NCBI GenBank assembly: GCA_964057225.1 | Contig: OZ059900.1 | Location: forward strand, 2,862,501 to 2,926,500 | Reading direction: 5' to 3' | Length of the DNA stretch: 64,000 nucleotides | Source of the DNA: Auanema rhodensis | Lineage: Eukaryota > Nematoda > Chromadorea > Rhabditida > Rhabditidae | Part shown: in pieces, positions 40,680 to 54,592 of the stretch | Position numbering within the stretch: the first letter of the stretch is position 1 | Layout: each line of letters begins with the position of its first letter | Notes under the pieces: generated by a model | What the model saw: only the letters and a program-made list of their open reading frames with translations | What the model was told of the DNA's origin: nothing | The model's database searches: none | Program-made: the position numbers and the translations under genes

Positions 40680-43114
40680 TTTAAATCACTAAATTTCGCT
40701 CAAATAGCATTACTACACTAAGTATGGTCGTTTTTATGCCTTTAACACCATATACTCACCGATTTTTGGTACAAAATCTGTAATACTTGTAAATTTTGAT
40801 CATATTCGTTAAGATTCGAGAATCAAACACATAATACACGAAATAAGTCTATTTCTATGAGTTTGCACTGATATTTATTCATTTTGATCAAAAAAGGTCG
40901 AAAATAGAAAGAATTTTTGAAATTTACGAGTTTTGAGTCTAATTTGGCTAAATCGCTCATATATATGATCAGAAGCATAGTTTTTTTGTCTATGACAACA
41001 AAAGTCATTAGTTAAACACTAATGATGTTTAAATCACTAAATTTCGCTCAAATAGCATTACTACACTAAGTATGGTCGTTTTTATGCCTTTAACACCATA
41101 TACTCACCGATTTTTGGTACAAAATCTGTAATACTTGTAAATTTTGATCATATTCGTTAAGATTCGAGAATCAAACACATAATACACGAAATAAGTCTAT
41201 TTCTATGAGTTTGCACTAATATTTATTCATTTTGATCAAAAAAGGTCGAAAATAGAAAGAATTTTTGAATTTTCCGAGTTTTGAGTCCAATTGGGCTAAA
41301 TCGCTCATATATATGATCAAAAGCATAGTTTTACTGTCTATGATAACAAAAGTCTTCAAATATACACTAATAATGATTTAATCACTGAATTTCACTCAAA
41401 TAGCATTACTACACTAAGTATGGTCGTTTTAATGCCTTTAACACCATATACTCACCGATTTTTGGTACAAAATCTGTGATACTCGTAAATTTTGATCATA
41501 TTCGTTAAGATTCGAGAATCAAACACATAATACACGAAATAAGTCTATTTTTATGAGTTTGCACTGATATTTATTCATTTTGATCAAAAAAGGTCGAAAA
41601 TAGAAAGAATTTTTGAATTTTCCGAGTTTTGAGTCCAATTGGGCTAAATCGCTCATATATATGATCAAAAGCATAGTTTTACTGTCTATGATAACAAAAG
41701 TCTTCAAATATACACTAATAATGATTTAATCACTGAATTTCACTCAAATAGCATTACTACACTAAGTATGGTCGTTTTTATGCCTTTAACACCATATACT
41801 CACCGATTTTTGGTACAAAATCTGTAATACTTGTAAATTTTGATCATATTCGTTAAGATTCGAGAATCAAACACATAATACACGAAATAAGTCTATTTTT
41901 ATGAGTTTGCACTGATATTTATTCATTTTGATCAAAAAAGGTCGAAAATAGAAAGAATTTTTGAATTTTCCGAGTTTTGAGTCCAATTGGGCTAAATCGC
42001 TCATATATATGATCAGAAGCATAGTTTTATTGTCTATGACAACAAAAATCATCAATTAAACGCTAGTGATGTTTAAATACTGATTTTCGCTCAAATAGCA
42101 TTACTACACTAAGTATGGTCGTTTTTATGCCTTTAACACCATATACTCACCGATTTTTGGTACAAAATCTGTAATACTTGTAAATTTTGATCATATTCGT
42201 TAAGATTCGAGAATCAAACACATAATACACGAAATAAGTCTATTTTTATGAGTTTGCACTGATATTTATTCATTTTGATCAAAAAAGGTCGAAAATAGAA
42301 AGAAATTTTGAATTTTCCGAGTTTTGAGTCCAATTGGGCTAAATCGCTCATATATATGATCAAAAGCATAGTTTTACTGTCTATGATAACAAAAGTCTTC
42401 AAATATACACTAATAATGATTTAATCACTGAATTTCACTCAAATAGCATTACTACACTAAGTATGGTCGTTTTTATGCCTTTAACACCATATACTCACCG
42501 ATTTTTGGTACAAAATCTGTAATACTTGTAAATTTTGATCATATTCGTTAAGATTCGAGAATCAAACACATAATACACGAAATAAGTCTATTTTTATGAG
42601 TTTGCACTGATATTTATTCATTTTGATCAAAAAAGGTCGAAAATAGAAAGAATTTTTGAATTTTCCGAGTTTTGAGTCCAATTGGGCTAAATCGCTCATA
42701 TATATGATCAAAAGCATAGTTTTACTGTCTATGATAACAAAAGTCTTCAAATATACACTAATAATGATTTAATCACTGAATTTCACTCAAATAGCATTAC
42801 TACACTAAGTATGGTCGTTTTTATGCCTTTAACACCATATACTCACCGATTTTTGGTACAAAATCTGTAATACTTGTAAATTTTGATCATATTCGTTAAG
42901 ATCCGAGAAACAAACACATAATACACGAAATAAGTCTATTTTTATGAGTTTGCACTGATATTTATTCATTTTGATCAAAAAAGGTCGAAAATAGAAAGAA
43001 TTTTTGAAATTTACGAGTTTTGAGTCTAATTTGGCTAAATCGCTCATATATATGATCAGAAGCATAGTTTTTTTGTCTATGACAACAAAAGTCATTAGTT
43101 AAACACTAATGATG
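40680..43114 (+). repeat. 7-monomer higher-order repeat, copy 1 (2,435 bp)
   Basis: Monomers 118-124. Markers are TATTTCTATGAG in the first two (about 40852 and 41200), CACTAATATTT at about 41217, GTTTTAATGCC at about 41428, and an L1+A copy with AAAATCATCAATT and TACTGATTTTCGC after it (41867-42090). The pattern restarts at 43258. Monomer 124 carries GATCCGAGAAAC (42901), as in the 6-monomer duplication, and so reads as an inserted hybrid. Confidence 0.88.
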
Positions 43115-45201
43115 TTTAAATCACTAAATTTCGCTCAAATAGCATTACTACACTAAGTATGGTCGTTTTTATGCCTTTAACACCATATACTCACCGATTT
43201 TTGGTACAAAATCTGTAATACTTGTAAATTTTGATCATATTCGTTAAGATTCGAGAATCAAACACATAATACACGAAATAAGTCTATTTCTATGAGTTTG
43301 CACTGATATTTATTCATTTTGATCAAAAAAGGTCGAAAATAGAAAGAATTTTTGAAATTTACGAGTTTTGAGTCTAATTTGGCTAAATCGCTCATATATA
43401 TGATCAGAAGCATAGTTTTTTTGTCTATGACAACAAAAGTCATTAGTTAAACACTAATGATGTTTAAATCACTAAATTTCGCTCAAATAGCATTACTACA
43501 CTAAGTATGGTCGTTTTTATGCCTTTAACACCATATACTCACCGATTTTTGGTACAAAATCTGTAATACTTGTAAATTTTGATCATATTCGTTAAGATTC
43601 GAGAATCAAACACATAATACACGAAATAAGTCTATTTCTATGAGTTTGCACTAATATTTATTCATTTTGATCAAAAAAGGTCGAAAATAGAAAGAATTTT
43701 TGAATTTTCCGAGTTTTGAGTCCACTTGGGCTAAATCGCTCATATATATGATCAAAAGCATAGTTTTACTGTCTATGATAACAAAAGTCTTCAAATATAC
43801 ACTAATAATGATTTAATCACTGAATTTCACTCAAATAGCATTACTACACTAAGTATGGTCGTTTTAATGCCTTTAACACCATATACTCACCGATTTTTGG
43901 TACAAAATCTGTGATACTCGTAAATTTTGATCATATTCGTTAAGATTCGAGAATCAAACACATAATACACGAAATAAGTCTATTTTTATGAGTTTGCACT
44001 GATATTTATTCATTTTGATCAAAAAAGGTCGAAAATAGAAAGAATTTTTGAATTTTCCGAGTTTTGAGTCCAATTGGGCTAAATCGCTCATATATATGAT
44101 CAAAAGCATAGTTTTACTGTCTATGATAACAAAAGTCTTCAAATATACACTAATAATGATTTAATCACTGAATTTCACTCAAATAGCATTACTACACTAA
44201 GTATGGTCGTTTTTATGCCTTTAACACCATATACTCACCGATTTTTGGTACAAAATCTGTAATACTTGTAAATTTTGATCATATTCGTTAAGATTCGAGA
44301 ATCAAACACATAATACACGAAATAAGTCTATTTTTATGAGTTTGCACTGATATTTATTCATTTTGATCAAAAAAGGTCGAAAATAGAAAGAATTTTTGAA
44401 TTTTCCGAGTTTTGAGTCCAATTGGGCTAAATCGCTCATATATATGATCAGAAGCATAGTTTTATTGTCTATGACAACAAAAATCATCAATTAAACGCTA
44501 GTGATGTTTAAATACTGATTTTCGCTCAAATAGCATTACTACACTAAGTATGGTCGTTTTTATGCCTTTAACACCATATACTCACCGATTTTTGGTACAA
44601 AATCTGTAATACTTGTAAATTTTGATCATATTCGTTAAGATTCGAGAATCAAACACATAATACACGAAATAAGTCTATTTTTATGAGTTTGCACTGATAT
44701 TTATTCATTTTGATCAAAAAAGGTCGAAAATAGAAAGAATTTTTGAATTTTCCGAGTTTTGAGTCCAATTGGGCTAAATCGCTCATATATATGATCAAAA
44801 GCATAGTTTTACTGTCTATGATAACAAAAGTCTTCAAATATACACTAATAATGATTTAATCACTGAATTTCACTCAAATAGCATTACTACACTAAGTATG
44901 GTCGTTTTTATGCCTTTAACACCATATACTCACCGATTTTTGGTACAAAATCTGTAATACTTGTAAATTTTGATCATATTCGTTAAGATTCGAGAATCAA
45001 ACACATAATACACGAAATAAGTCTATTTTTATGAGTTTGCACTGATATTTATTCATTTTGATCAAAAAAGGTCGAAAATAGAAAGAATTTTTGAATTTTC
45101 CGAGTTTTGAGTCCAATTGGGCTAAATCGCTCATATATATGATCAAAAGCATAGTTTTACTGTCTATGATAACAAAAGTCTTCAAATATACACTAATAAT
45201 G
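43115..45201 (+). repeat. 7-monomer higher-order repeat, copy 2 (six monomers match)
   Basis: Monomers 125-130 match 118-123, with the same TATTTCTATGAG pair (about 43287 and 43635), CACTAATATTT (about 43652) and GTTTTAATGCC (about 43863). One private change is TCCACTTGGGC for TCCAATTGGGC at about 43721. From monomer 131 the series continues into the next family instead of returning to the GATCCGAGAAAC copy. Confidence 0.88.
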
Positions 45202-46245
45202 ATTTAATCACTGAATTTCACTCAAATAGCATTACTACACTAAGTATGGTCGTTTTTATGCCTTTAACACCATATACTCACCGATTTTTGGTACAAAATC
45301 TGTAATACTTGTAAATTTTGATCATATTCGTTAAGATTCGAGAATCAAACACATAATACACGAAATAAGTCTATTTTTATGAGTTTGCACTGATATTTAT
45401 TCATTTTGATCAAAAAAGGTCGAAAATAGAAAGAATTTTTGAATTTTCCGAGTTTTGAGTCCAATTGGGCTAAATCGCTCATATATATGATCAAAAGCAT
45501 AGTTTTACTGTCTATGATAACAAAAGTCTTCAAATATACACTAATAATGATTTAATCACTGAATTTCACTCAAATAGCATTACTACACTAAGTATGGTCG
45601 TTTTTATGCCTTTAACACCATATACTCACCGATTTTTGGTACAAAATCTGTGATACTCGTAAATTTTGATCATGTTCGGTGAGATTCGAGAATCAAACAC
45701 ACAATACACGAAATAAGTTTATTTTTACGAGTTTGCACTGATATTTATTCATTTTTATCAAAAAAGGTCGAAAATAGAAAGAATTTTTGAAATTTCCGAG
45801 TTTTGAGTCTAATTTGGCTAAATCGCTCATATATATGATCAAAAGCATAGTTTTACTGTCTATGATAACAAAAGTCTTCAAATATACACTAATAATGATT
45901 TAATCACTGAATTTCACTCAAATAGCATTACTACACTAAGTATGGTCGTTTTTATGCCTTTAACACCATATACTCACCGATTTTTGGTACAAAATCTGTA
46001 ATACTCGTAAATTTTGATCATATTCGTTAAGATTTGAGAATCAAACATACAATACACAAAATCAGTCTATTTTTATGAGCTTGCACTGATATATATTCAT
46101 TTTGATCAAAAAAGGTCGAAAATAGAAAGAATTTTTGAAATTTCCGAGTTTTGAGTCTAATTTGGCTAAATCGCTCATATACATGATCAGAAGCATAGTT
46201 TTACTGTCTATGATAACAAAAGTCTTCAAATATACACTAATAATG
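43811..46245 (+). repeat. 7/8-monomer family, unit 1 (7 monomers, 2,435 bp)
   Basis: Monomers 127-133; this overlaps the preceding entry because the two families share monomers 127-130. Order: L1+B, L1+A (AAAATCATC), three near-identical L1+B copies (44649, 44997, 45345), the CATGTTCGG/TTTTTATC copy (45693) and an L4 copy with CATATACATG (46041). The unit restarts at 46389. Confidence 0.9.
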
Positions 46246-49028
46246 ATTAAATCACTGAATTTCACTCAAATAGCATTACTACACTAAGTATGGTCGTTTT
46301 TATGCCTTTAACACCATATACTCACCGATTTTTGGTACAAAATCTGTAATACTTGTAAATTTTGATCATATTTGTTAAGATTCGAGAATCAAACACATAA
46401 TACACGAAATAAGTCTATTTTTATGAGTTTGCACTGATATTTATTCATTTTGATCAAAAAAGGTCGAAAATAGAAAGAATTTTTGAATTTTCCGAGTTTT
46501 GAGTCCAATTGGGCTAAATCGCTCATATATATGATCAAAAGCATAGTTTTACTGTCTATGATAACAAAAGTCTTCAAATATACACTAATAATGATTTAAT
46601 CACTGAATTTCACTCAAATAGCATTACTACACTAAGTATGGTCGTTTTTATGCCTTTAACACCATATACTCACCGATTTTTGGTACAAAATCTGTAATAC
46701 TTGTAAATTTTGATCATATTCGTTAAGATTCGAGAATCAAACACATAATACACGAAATAAGTCTATTTTTATGAGTTTGCACTGATATTTATTCATTTTG
46801 ATCAAAAAAGGTCGAAAATAGAAAGAATTTTTGAATTTTCCGAGTTTTGAGTCCAATTGGGCTAAATCGCTCATATATATGATCAGAAGCATAGTTTTAT
46901 TGTCTATGACAACAAAAATCATCAATTAAACGCTAGTGATGTTTAAATACTGATTTTCGCTCAAATAGCATTACTACACTAAGTATGGTCGTTTTTATGC
47001 CTTTAACACCATATACTCACCGATTTTTGGTACAAAATCTGTAATACTTGTAAATTTTGATCATATTCGTTAAGATTCGAGAATCAAACACATAATACAC
47101 GAAATAAGTCTATTTTTATGAGTTTGCACTGATATTTATTCATTTTGATCAAAAAAGGTCGAAAATAGAAAGAATTTTTGAATTTTCCGAGTTTTGAGTC
47201 CAATTGGGCTAAATCGCTCATATATATGATCAAAAGCATAGTTTTACTGTCTATGATAACAAAAGTCTTCAAATATACACTAATAATGATTTAATCACTG
47301 AATTTCACTCAAATAGCATTACTACACTAAGTATGGTCGTTTTTATGCCTTTAACACCATATACTCACCGATTTTTGGTACAAAATCTGTAATACTTGTA
47401 AATTTTGATCATATTCGTTAAGATTCGAGAATCAAACACATAATACACGAAATAAGTCTATTTTTATGAGTTTGCACTGATATTTATTCATTTTGATCAA
47501 AAAAGGTCGAAAATAGAAAGAATTTTTGAATTTTCCGAGTTTTGAGTCCAATTGGGCTAAATCGCTCATATATATGATCAAAAGCATAGTTTTACTGTCT
47601 ATGATAACAAAAGTCTTCAAATATACACTAATAATGATTTAATCACTGAATTTCACTCAAATAGCATTACTACACTAAGTATGGTCGTTTTTATGCCTTT
47701 AACACCATATACTCACCGATTTTTGGTACAAAATCTGTAATACTTGTAAATTTTGATCATATTCGTTAAGATTCGAGAATCAAACACATAATACACGAAA
47801 TAAGTCTATTTTTATGAGTTTGCACTGATATTTATTCATTTTGATCAAAAAAGGTCGAAAATAGAAAGAATTTTTGAATTTTCCGAGTTTTGAGTCCAAT
47901 TGGGCTAAATCGCTCATATATATGATCAAAAGCATAGTTTTACTGTCTATGATAACAAAAGTCTTCAAATATACACTAATAATGATTTAATCACTGAATT
48001 TCACTCAAATAGCATTACTACACTAAGTATGGTCGTTTTTATGCCTTTAACACCATATACTCACCGATTTTTGGTACAAAATCTGTAATACTTGTAAATT
48101 TTGATCATATTCGTTAAGATTCGAGAATCAAACACATAATACACGAAATAAGTCTATTTTTATGAGTTTGCACTGATATTTATTCATTTTGATCAAAAAA
48201 GGTCGAAAATAGAAAGAATTTTTGAATTTTCCGAGTTTTGAGTCCAATTGGGCTAAATCGCTCATATATATGATCAAAAGCATAGTTTTACTGTCTATGA
48301 TAACAAAAGTCTTCAAATATACACTAATAATGATTTAATCACTGAATTTCACTCAAATAGCATTACTACACTAAGTATGGTCGTTTTTATGCCTTTAACA
48401 CCATATACTCACCGATTTTTGGTACAAAATCTGTGATACTCGTAAATTTTGATCATGTTCGGTGAGATTCGAGAATCAAACACACAATACACGAAATAAG
48501 TTTATTTTTACGAGTTTGCACTGATATTTATTCATTTTTATCAAAAAAGGTCGAAAATAGAAAGAATTTTTGAAATTTCCGAGTTTTGAGTCTAATTTGG
48601 CTAAATCGCTCATATATATGATCAAAAGCATAGTTTTACTGTCTATGATAACAAAAGTCTTCAAATATACACTAATAATGATTTAATCACTGAATTTCAC
48701 TCAAATAGCATTACTACACTAAGTATGGTCGTTTTTATGCCTTTAACACCATATACTCACCGATTTTTGGTACAAAATCTGTAATACTCGTAAATTTTGA
48801 TCATATTCGTTAAGATTTGAGAATCAAACATACAATACACAAAATCAGTCTATTTTTATGAGCTTGCACTGATATATATTCATTTTGATCAAAAAAGGTC
48901 GAAAATAGAAAGAATTTTTGAAATTTCCGAGTTTTGAGTCTAATTTGGCTAAATCGCTCATATACATGATCAGAAGCATAGTTTTACTGTCTATGATAAC
49001 AAAAGTCTTCAAATATACACTAATAATG
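46246..49028 (+). repeat. 7/8-monomer family, unit 2 (8 monomers, 2,783 bp)
   Basis: Monomers 134-141. Identical order to unit 1 except that the run of L1+B copies has four members (47084, 47432, 47780, 48128) instead of three. The difference from units 1 and 3 is exactly 348 bp. Confidence 0.92.
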
Positions 49029-51463
49029 ATTAAATCACTGAATTTCACTCAAATAGCATTACTACACTAAGTATGGTCGTTTTTATGCCTTTAACACCAT
49101 ATACTCACCGATTTTTGGTACAAAATCTGTAATACTTGTAAATTTTGATCATATTTGTTAAGATTCGAGAATCAAACACATAATACACGAAATAAGTCTA
49201 TTTTTATGAGTTTGCACTGATATTTATTCATTTTGATCAAAAAAGGTCGAAAATAGAAAGAATTTTTGAATTTTCCGAGTTTTGAGTCCAATTGGGCTAA
49301 ATCGCTCATATATATGATCAAAAGCATAGTTTTACTGTCTATGATAACAAAAGTCTTCAAATATACACTAATAATGATTTAATCACTGAATTTCACTCAA
49401 ATAGCATTACTACACTAAGTATGGTCGTTTTTATGCCTTTAACACCATATACTCACCGATTTTTGGTACAAAATCTGTAATACTTGTAAATTTTGATCAT
49501 ATTCGTTAAGATTCGAGAATCAAACACATAATACACGAAATAAGTCTATTTTTATGAGTTTGCACTGATATTTATTCATTTTGATCAAAAAAGGTCGAAA
49601 ATAGAAAGAATTTTTGAATTTTCCGAGTTTTGAGTCCAATTGGGCTAAATCGCTCATATATATGATCAGAAGCATAGTTTTATTGTCTATGACAACAAAA
49701 ATCATCAATTAAACGCTAGTGATGTTTAAATACTGATTTTCGCTCAAATAGCATTACTACACTAAGTATGGTCGTTTTTATGCCTTTAACACCATATACT
49801 CACCGATTTTTGGTACAAAATCTGTAATACTTGTAAATTTTGATCATATTCGTTAAGATTCGAGAATCAAACACATAATACACGAAATAAGTCTATTTTT
49901 ATGAGTTTGCACTGATATTTATTCATTTTGATCAAAAAAGGTCGAAAATAGAAAGAATTTTTGAATTTTCCGAGTTTTGAGTCCAATTGGGCTAAATCGC
50001 TCATATATATGATCAAAAGCATAGTTTTACTGTCTATGATAACAAAAGTCTTCAAATATACACTAATAATGATTTAATCACTGAATTTCACTCAAATAGC
50101 ATTACTACACTAAGTATGGTCGTTTTTATGCCTTTAACACCATATACTCACCGATTTTTGGTACAAAATCTGTAATACTTGTAAATTTTGATCATATTCG
50201 TTAAGATTCGAGAATCAAACACATAATACACGAAATAAGTCTATTTTTATGAGTTTGCACTGATATTTATTCATTTTGATCAAAAAAGGTCGAAAATAGA
50301 AAGAATTTTTGAATTTTCCGAGTTTTGAGTCCAATTGGGCTAAATCGCTCATATATATGATCAAAAGCATAGTTTTACTGTCTATGATAACAAAAGTCTT
50401 CAAATATACACTAATAATGATTTAATCACTGAATTTCACTCAAATAGCATTACTACACTAAGTATGGTCGTTTTTATGCCTTTAACACCATATACTCACC
50501 GATTTTTGGTACAAAATCTGTAATACTTGTAAATTTTGATCATATTCGTTAAGATTCGAGAATCAAACACATAATACACGAAATAAGTCTATTTTTATGA
50601 GTTTGCACTGATATTTATTCATTTTGATCAAAAAAGGTCGAAAATAGAAAGAATTTTTGAATTTTCCGAGTTTTGAGTCCAATTGGGCTAAATCGCTCAT
50701 ATATATGATCAAAAGCATAGTTTTACTGTCTATGATAACAAAAGTCTTCAAATATACACTAATAATGATTTAATCACTGAATTTCACTCAAATAGCATTA
50801 CTACACTAAGTATGGTCGTTTTTATGCCTTTAACACCATATACTCACCGATTTTTGGTACAAAATCTGTGATACTCGTAAATTTTGATCATGTTCGGTGA
50901 GATTCGAGAATCAAACACACAATACACGAAATAAGTTTATTTTTACGAGTTTGCACTGATATTTATTCATTTTTATCAAAAAAGGTCGAAAATAGAAAGA
51001 ATTTTTGAAATTTCCGAGTTTTGAGTCTAATTTGGCTAAATCGCTCATATATATGATCAAAAGCATAGTTTTACTGTCTATGATAACAAAAGTCTTCAAA
51101 TATACACTAATAATGATTTAATCACTGAATTTCACTCAAATAGCATTACTACACTAAGTATGGTCGTTTTTATGCCTTTAACACCATATACTCACCGATT
51201 TTTGGTACAAAATCTGTAATACTCGTAAATTTTGATCATATTCGTTAAGATTTGAGAATCAAACATACAATACACAAAATCAGTCTATTTTTATGAGCTT
51301 GCACTGATATATATTCATTTTGATCAAAAAAGGTCGAAAATAGAAAGAATTTTTGAAATTTCCGAGTTTTGAGTCTAATTTGGCTAAATCGCTCATATAT
51401 ATGATCAAAAGCATAGTTTTACTGTCTATGATAACAAAAGTCTTCAAATATACACTAATAATG
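49029..51463 (+). repeat. 7/8-monomer family, unit 3 (7 monomers, 2,435 bp)
   Basis: Monomers 142-148. Three L1+B copies again (49867, 50215, 50563), then the CATGTTCGG/TTTTTATC copy (50911). The final L4 copy (51259) has TATATATGATCAAAAG in place of the TATACATGATCAGAAG seen in units 1 and 2, and leads straight into the TATATAAGATC monomer at 51607, so this is where the family ends. Confidence 0.9.
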
Positions 51464-54400
51464 ATTAAATCACTGAATTTCACTCAAATAGCATTACTAC
51501 ACTAAGTATGGTCGTTTTTATGCCTTTAACACCATATACTCACCGATTTTTGGTACAAAATCTGTAATACTTGTAAATTTTGATCATATTTGTTAAGATT
51601 CGAGAATCAAACACATAATACACGAAATAAGTCTATTTTTACAAGTTTGCACTGATATTTATTCATTTTGATCAAAAAAGGTCGAAAATAGAAAGAATTT
51701 TTGAAATTTCCGAGTTTTGAGTCCAATTTGGCTAAATCGCTCATATATAAGATCAAAAGCATAGTTTTATTGTCTATAACAACAAAAGTCATCAATTAAA
51801 CGCTTGTGATGTTTAAATACTGAATTTCGCTCAAATAGCATTACTACACTAAGTATGGTCGTTTTTATGCCTTTAACACCATATACTCACCGATTTTTGG
51901 TACAAAATCTGTAATACTCGTAAATTTTGATCATATTTGTTAAGATTTGAGAATCAAACATACAATACACAAAATCAGTCTATTTTTATGAGCTTGCACT
52001 GATATATATTCATTTTGATCAAAAAAGGTCGAAAATAGAAAGAATTTTTGAAATTTCCGAGTTTTGAGTCTAATTTGGCTAAATCGCTCATATATATGAT
52101 CAGAAGCATAGTTTTATTGTCTATGACAACAAAAGTCATCAATTAAACGCTAGTGATGTTTAAATACTGATTTTCGCTCAAATAGCATTACTACACTAAG
52201 TATGGTCGTTTTTATGCCTTTAACACCATATACTCACCGATTTTTGGTACAAAATCTGTAATACTCGTAAATTTTGATCATATTCGTTAAGATTTGAAAA
52301 TCAAACACACAATAAACAAAATCAGTCTATTTTTATGAGTTTGCACTGATATATATTCATTTTGATCAAAAAAGGTCGAAAATAGAAAGAATTTTTGAAA
52401 TTTCCGAGTTTTGAGTCTAATTTGGCTAAATCGCTCATATATATGATCAAAAGCATAGTTTTACTGTCTATGATAACAAAAGTCTTCAAATATACACTAA
52501 TAATGTGTAAATCACTGAATTTCACTCAAATAGCTTTACTACACTAAGTATGGTCGTTTTTATGCCTTTAACACCATATACTCACCGATTTTTGGTACAA
52601 AATCTGTAATACTTGTAAATTTTGATCATATTCGTTAAGATTCGAGAATCAAACATACAATACACAAAATCAGTCTATTTTTATGAGCTTGCACTGATAT
52701 ATATTCATTTTGATCAAAAAAGGTCGAAAATAGAAAGAATTTTTGAAATTTACGAGTTTTGAGTCTAATTTGGCTAAATCGCTCATATATATGATCAAAA
52801 GCATAGTTTTACTGTCTATGATAACAAAAGTCTTCAAATATACACTAATAATGATTAAATCACTGAATTTCACTCAAATAGCATTACTACACTAAGTATG
52901 GTCGTTTTTATGCCTTTAACACCATATACTCACCAATTTTTGGTACAAAATCTGTGATACTCGTAAATTTTGATCATATTCGGTGAGATTCGAGAATCAA
53001 ACACACAATACACGAAATAAGTTTATTTTTACGAGTTTGCACTGATATTTATTCATTTTGATCAATAAAGGTCGAAAATAGAAAGAATTTTTGAAATTTA
53101 CGAGTTTTGAGTCTAATTTGGCTAAATCGCTCATATATATGATCAGAAGCATAGTTTTTTTGTCTATGACAACAAAAGTCATTAGTTAAACACTAATGAT
53201 GTTTAAATCACTAAATTTCGCTCAAATAGCATTACTACACTAAGTATGGTCGTTTTTATGCCTTTAACACCATATACTCACCGATTTTTGGTACAAAATC
53301 TGTAATACTTGTAAATTTTGATCATATTCGTTAAGATTCGAGAATCAAACACATAATACCCGAAATAAGTCTATTTTTATGAGTTTGCACTGATATTTAT
53401 TCATTTTGATCAAAAAAGGTCGAAAATAGAAAGAATTTTTGAATTTTCCGAGTTTTGAGTCCAATTGGGCTAAATCGCTCATATATATGATCAAAAGCAT
53501 AGTTTTACTGTCTATGATAACAAAAGTCTTCAAATATACACTAATAATGTGTAAATCACTGAATTTCACTCAAATAGCTTTACTACATTAAGTATGGTCG
53601 TTTTTATGCCTTTAACACCATATACTCACCGATTTTTGGTACAAAATCTGTAATACTTGTAAATTTTGATCATATTCGTTAAGATTCGAGAATCAAACAC
53701 ATAATACACGAAATAAGTCTATTTTTATGAGTTTGCACTGATATTTATTCATTTTGATCGAAAAAGGTCGAAAATAGAAAGAATTTTTGAATTTTCCGAG
53801 TTTTGAGTCCAATTGGGCTAAATCGCTCATATATATGATCAAAAGCATAGTTTTACTGTCTATGATAACAAAAGTCTTCAAATATACACTAATAATGATT
53901 TAATCACTGAATTTCACTCAAATAGCATTACTACACTAAGTATGGTCGTTTTTATGCCTTTAACACCATATACTCACCGATTTTTGGTACAAAATCTGTG
54001 ATACTCGTAAATTTTGATCATGTTCGGTGAGATTCGAGAATCAAACACACAATACACGAAATAAGTTTATTTTTACGAGTTTGCACTGATATTTATTCAT
54101 TTTTATCAAAAAAGGTCGAAAATAGAAAGAATTTTTGAAATTTCCGAGTTTTGAGTCTAATTTGGCTAAATCGCTCATATATATGATCAAAAGCATAGTT
54201 TCACTGTCTATGATAACAAAAGTCTTCAAATATACACTAATAATGTGTAAATCACTGAATTTCACTCAAATAGCATTACTACACTAAGTATGGTCGTTTT
54301 TATGCCTTTAACACCATATACTCACCGATTTTTGGTACAAAATCTGTGATACTCGTAAATTTTGATCATATTCGGTGAGATTCGAGAATCGAACACACAA

Positions 54401-54592
54401 TACACGAAATAAGTTTATTTTTACGAGTTTGCACTGATATTTATTCATTTTGATCATAAAAGGTCGAAAATAGAAAGAATTTTTGAAATTTCCGAGTTTT
54501 GAGTCTAATTTGGCTAAATCGCTCATATATATGATCAAAAGCATAGTTTTATTGTCTATGACAACAAAAGTCATCAATTAAACGCTAGTGAT
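51464..54592 (+). repeat. 9-monomer segment matching 34072-37200 (17,392 bp upstream)
   Basis: Monomers 149-157 correspond to 99-107, both 3,129 bp. Shared markers are TATATAAGATC, GATTTGAAAATC with CAATAAACA, TTTACGAG copies, and CATGTTCGG/TTTTTATC. Private changes here are CACCAATTTTT (about 52934), ATCAATAAAGG (about 53066), AATACCCGAAA (about 53356), CTACATTAAG (about 53583), GATCGAAAAAGG (about 53758), GAATCGAAC (54388) and ATCATAAAAGG (about 54455). Monomer 155 lacks the GATCCGAGAAAC of its partner 105. Confidence 0.85.
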
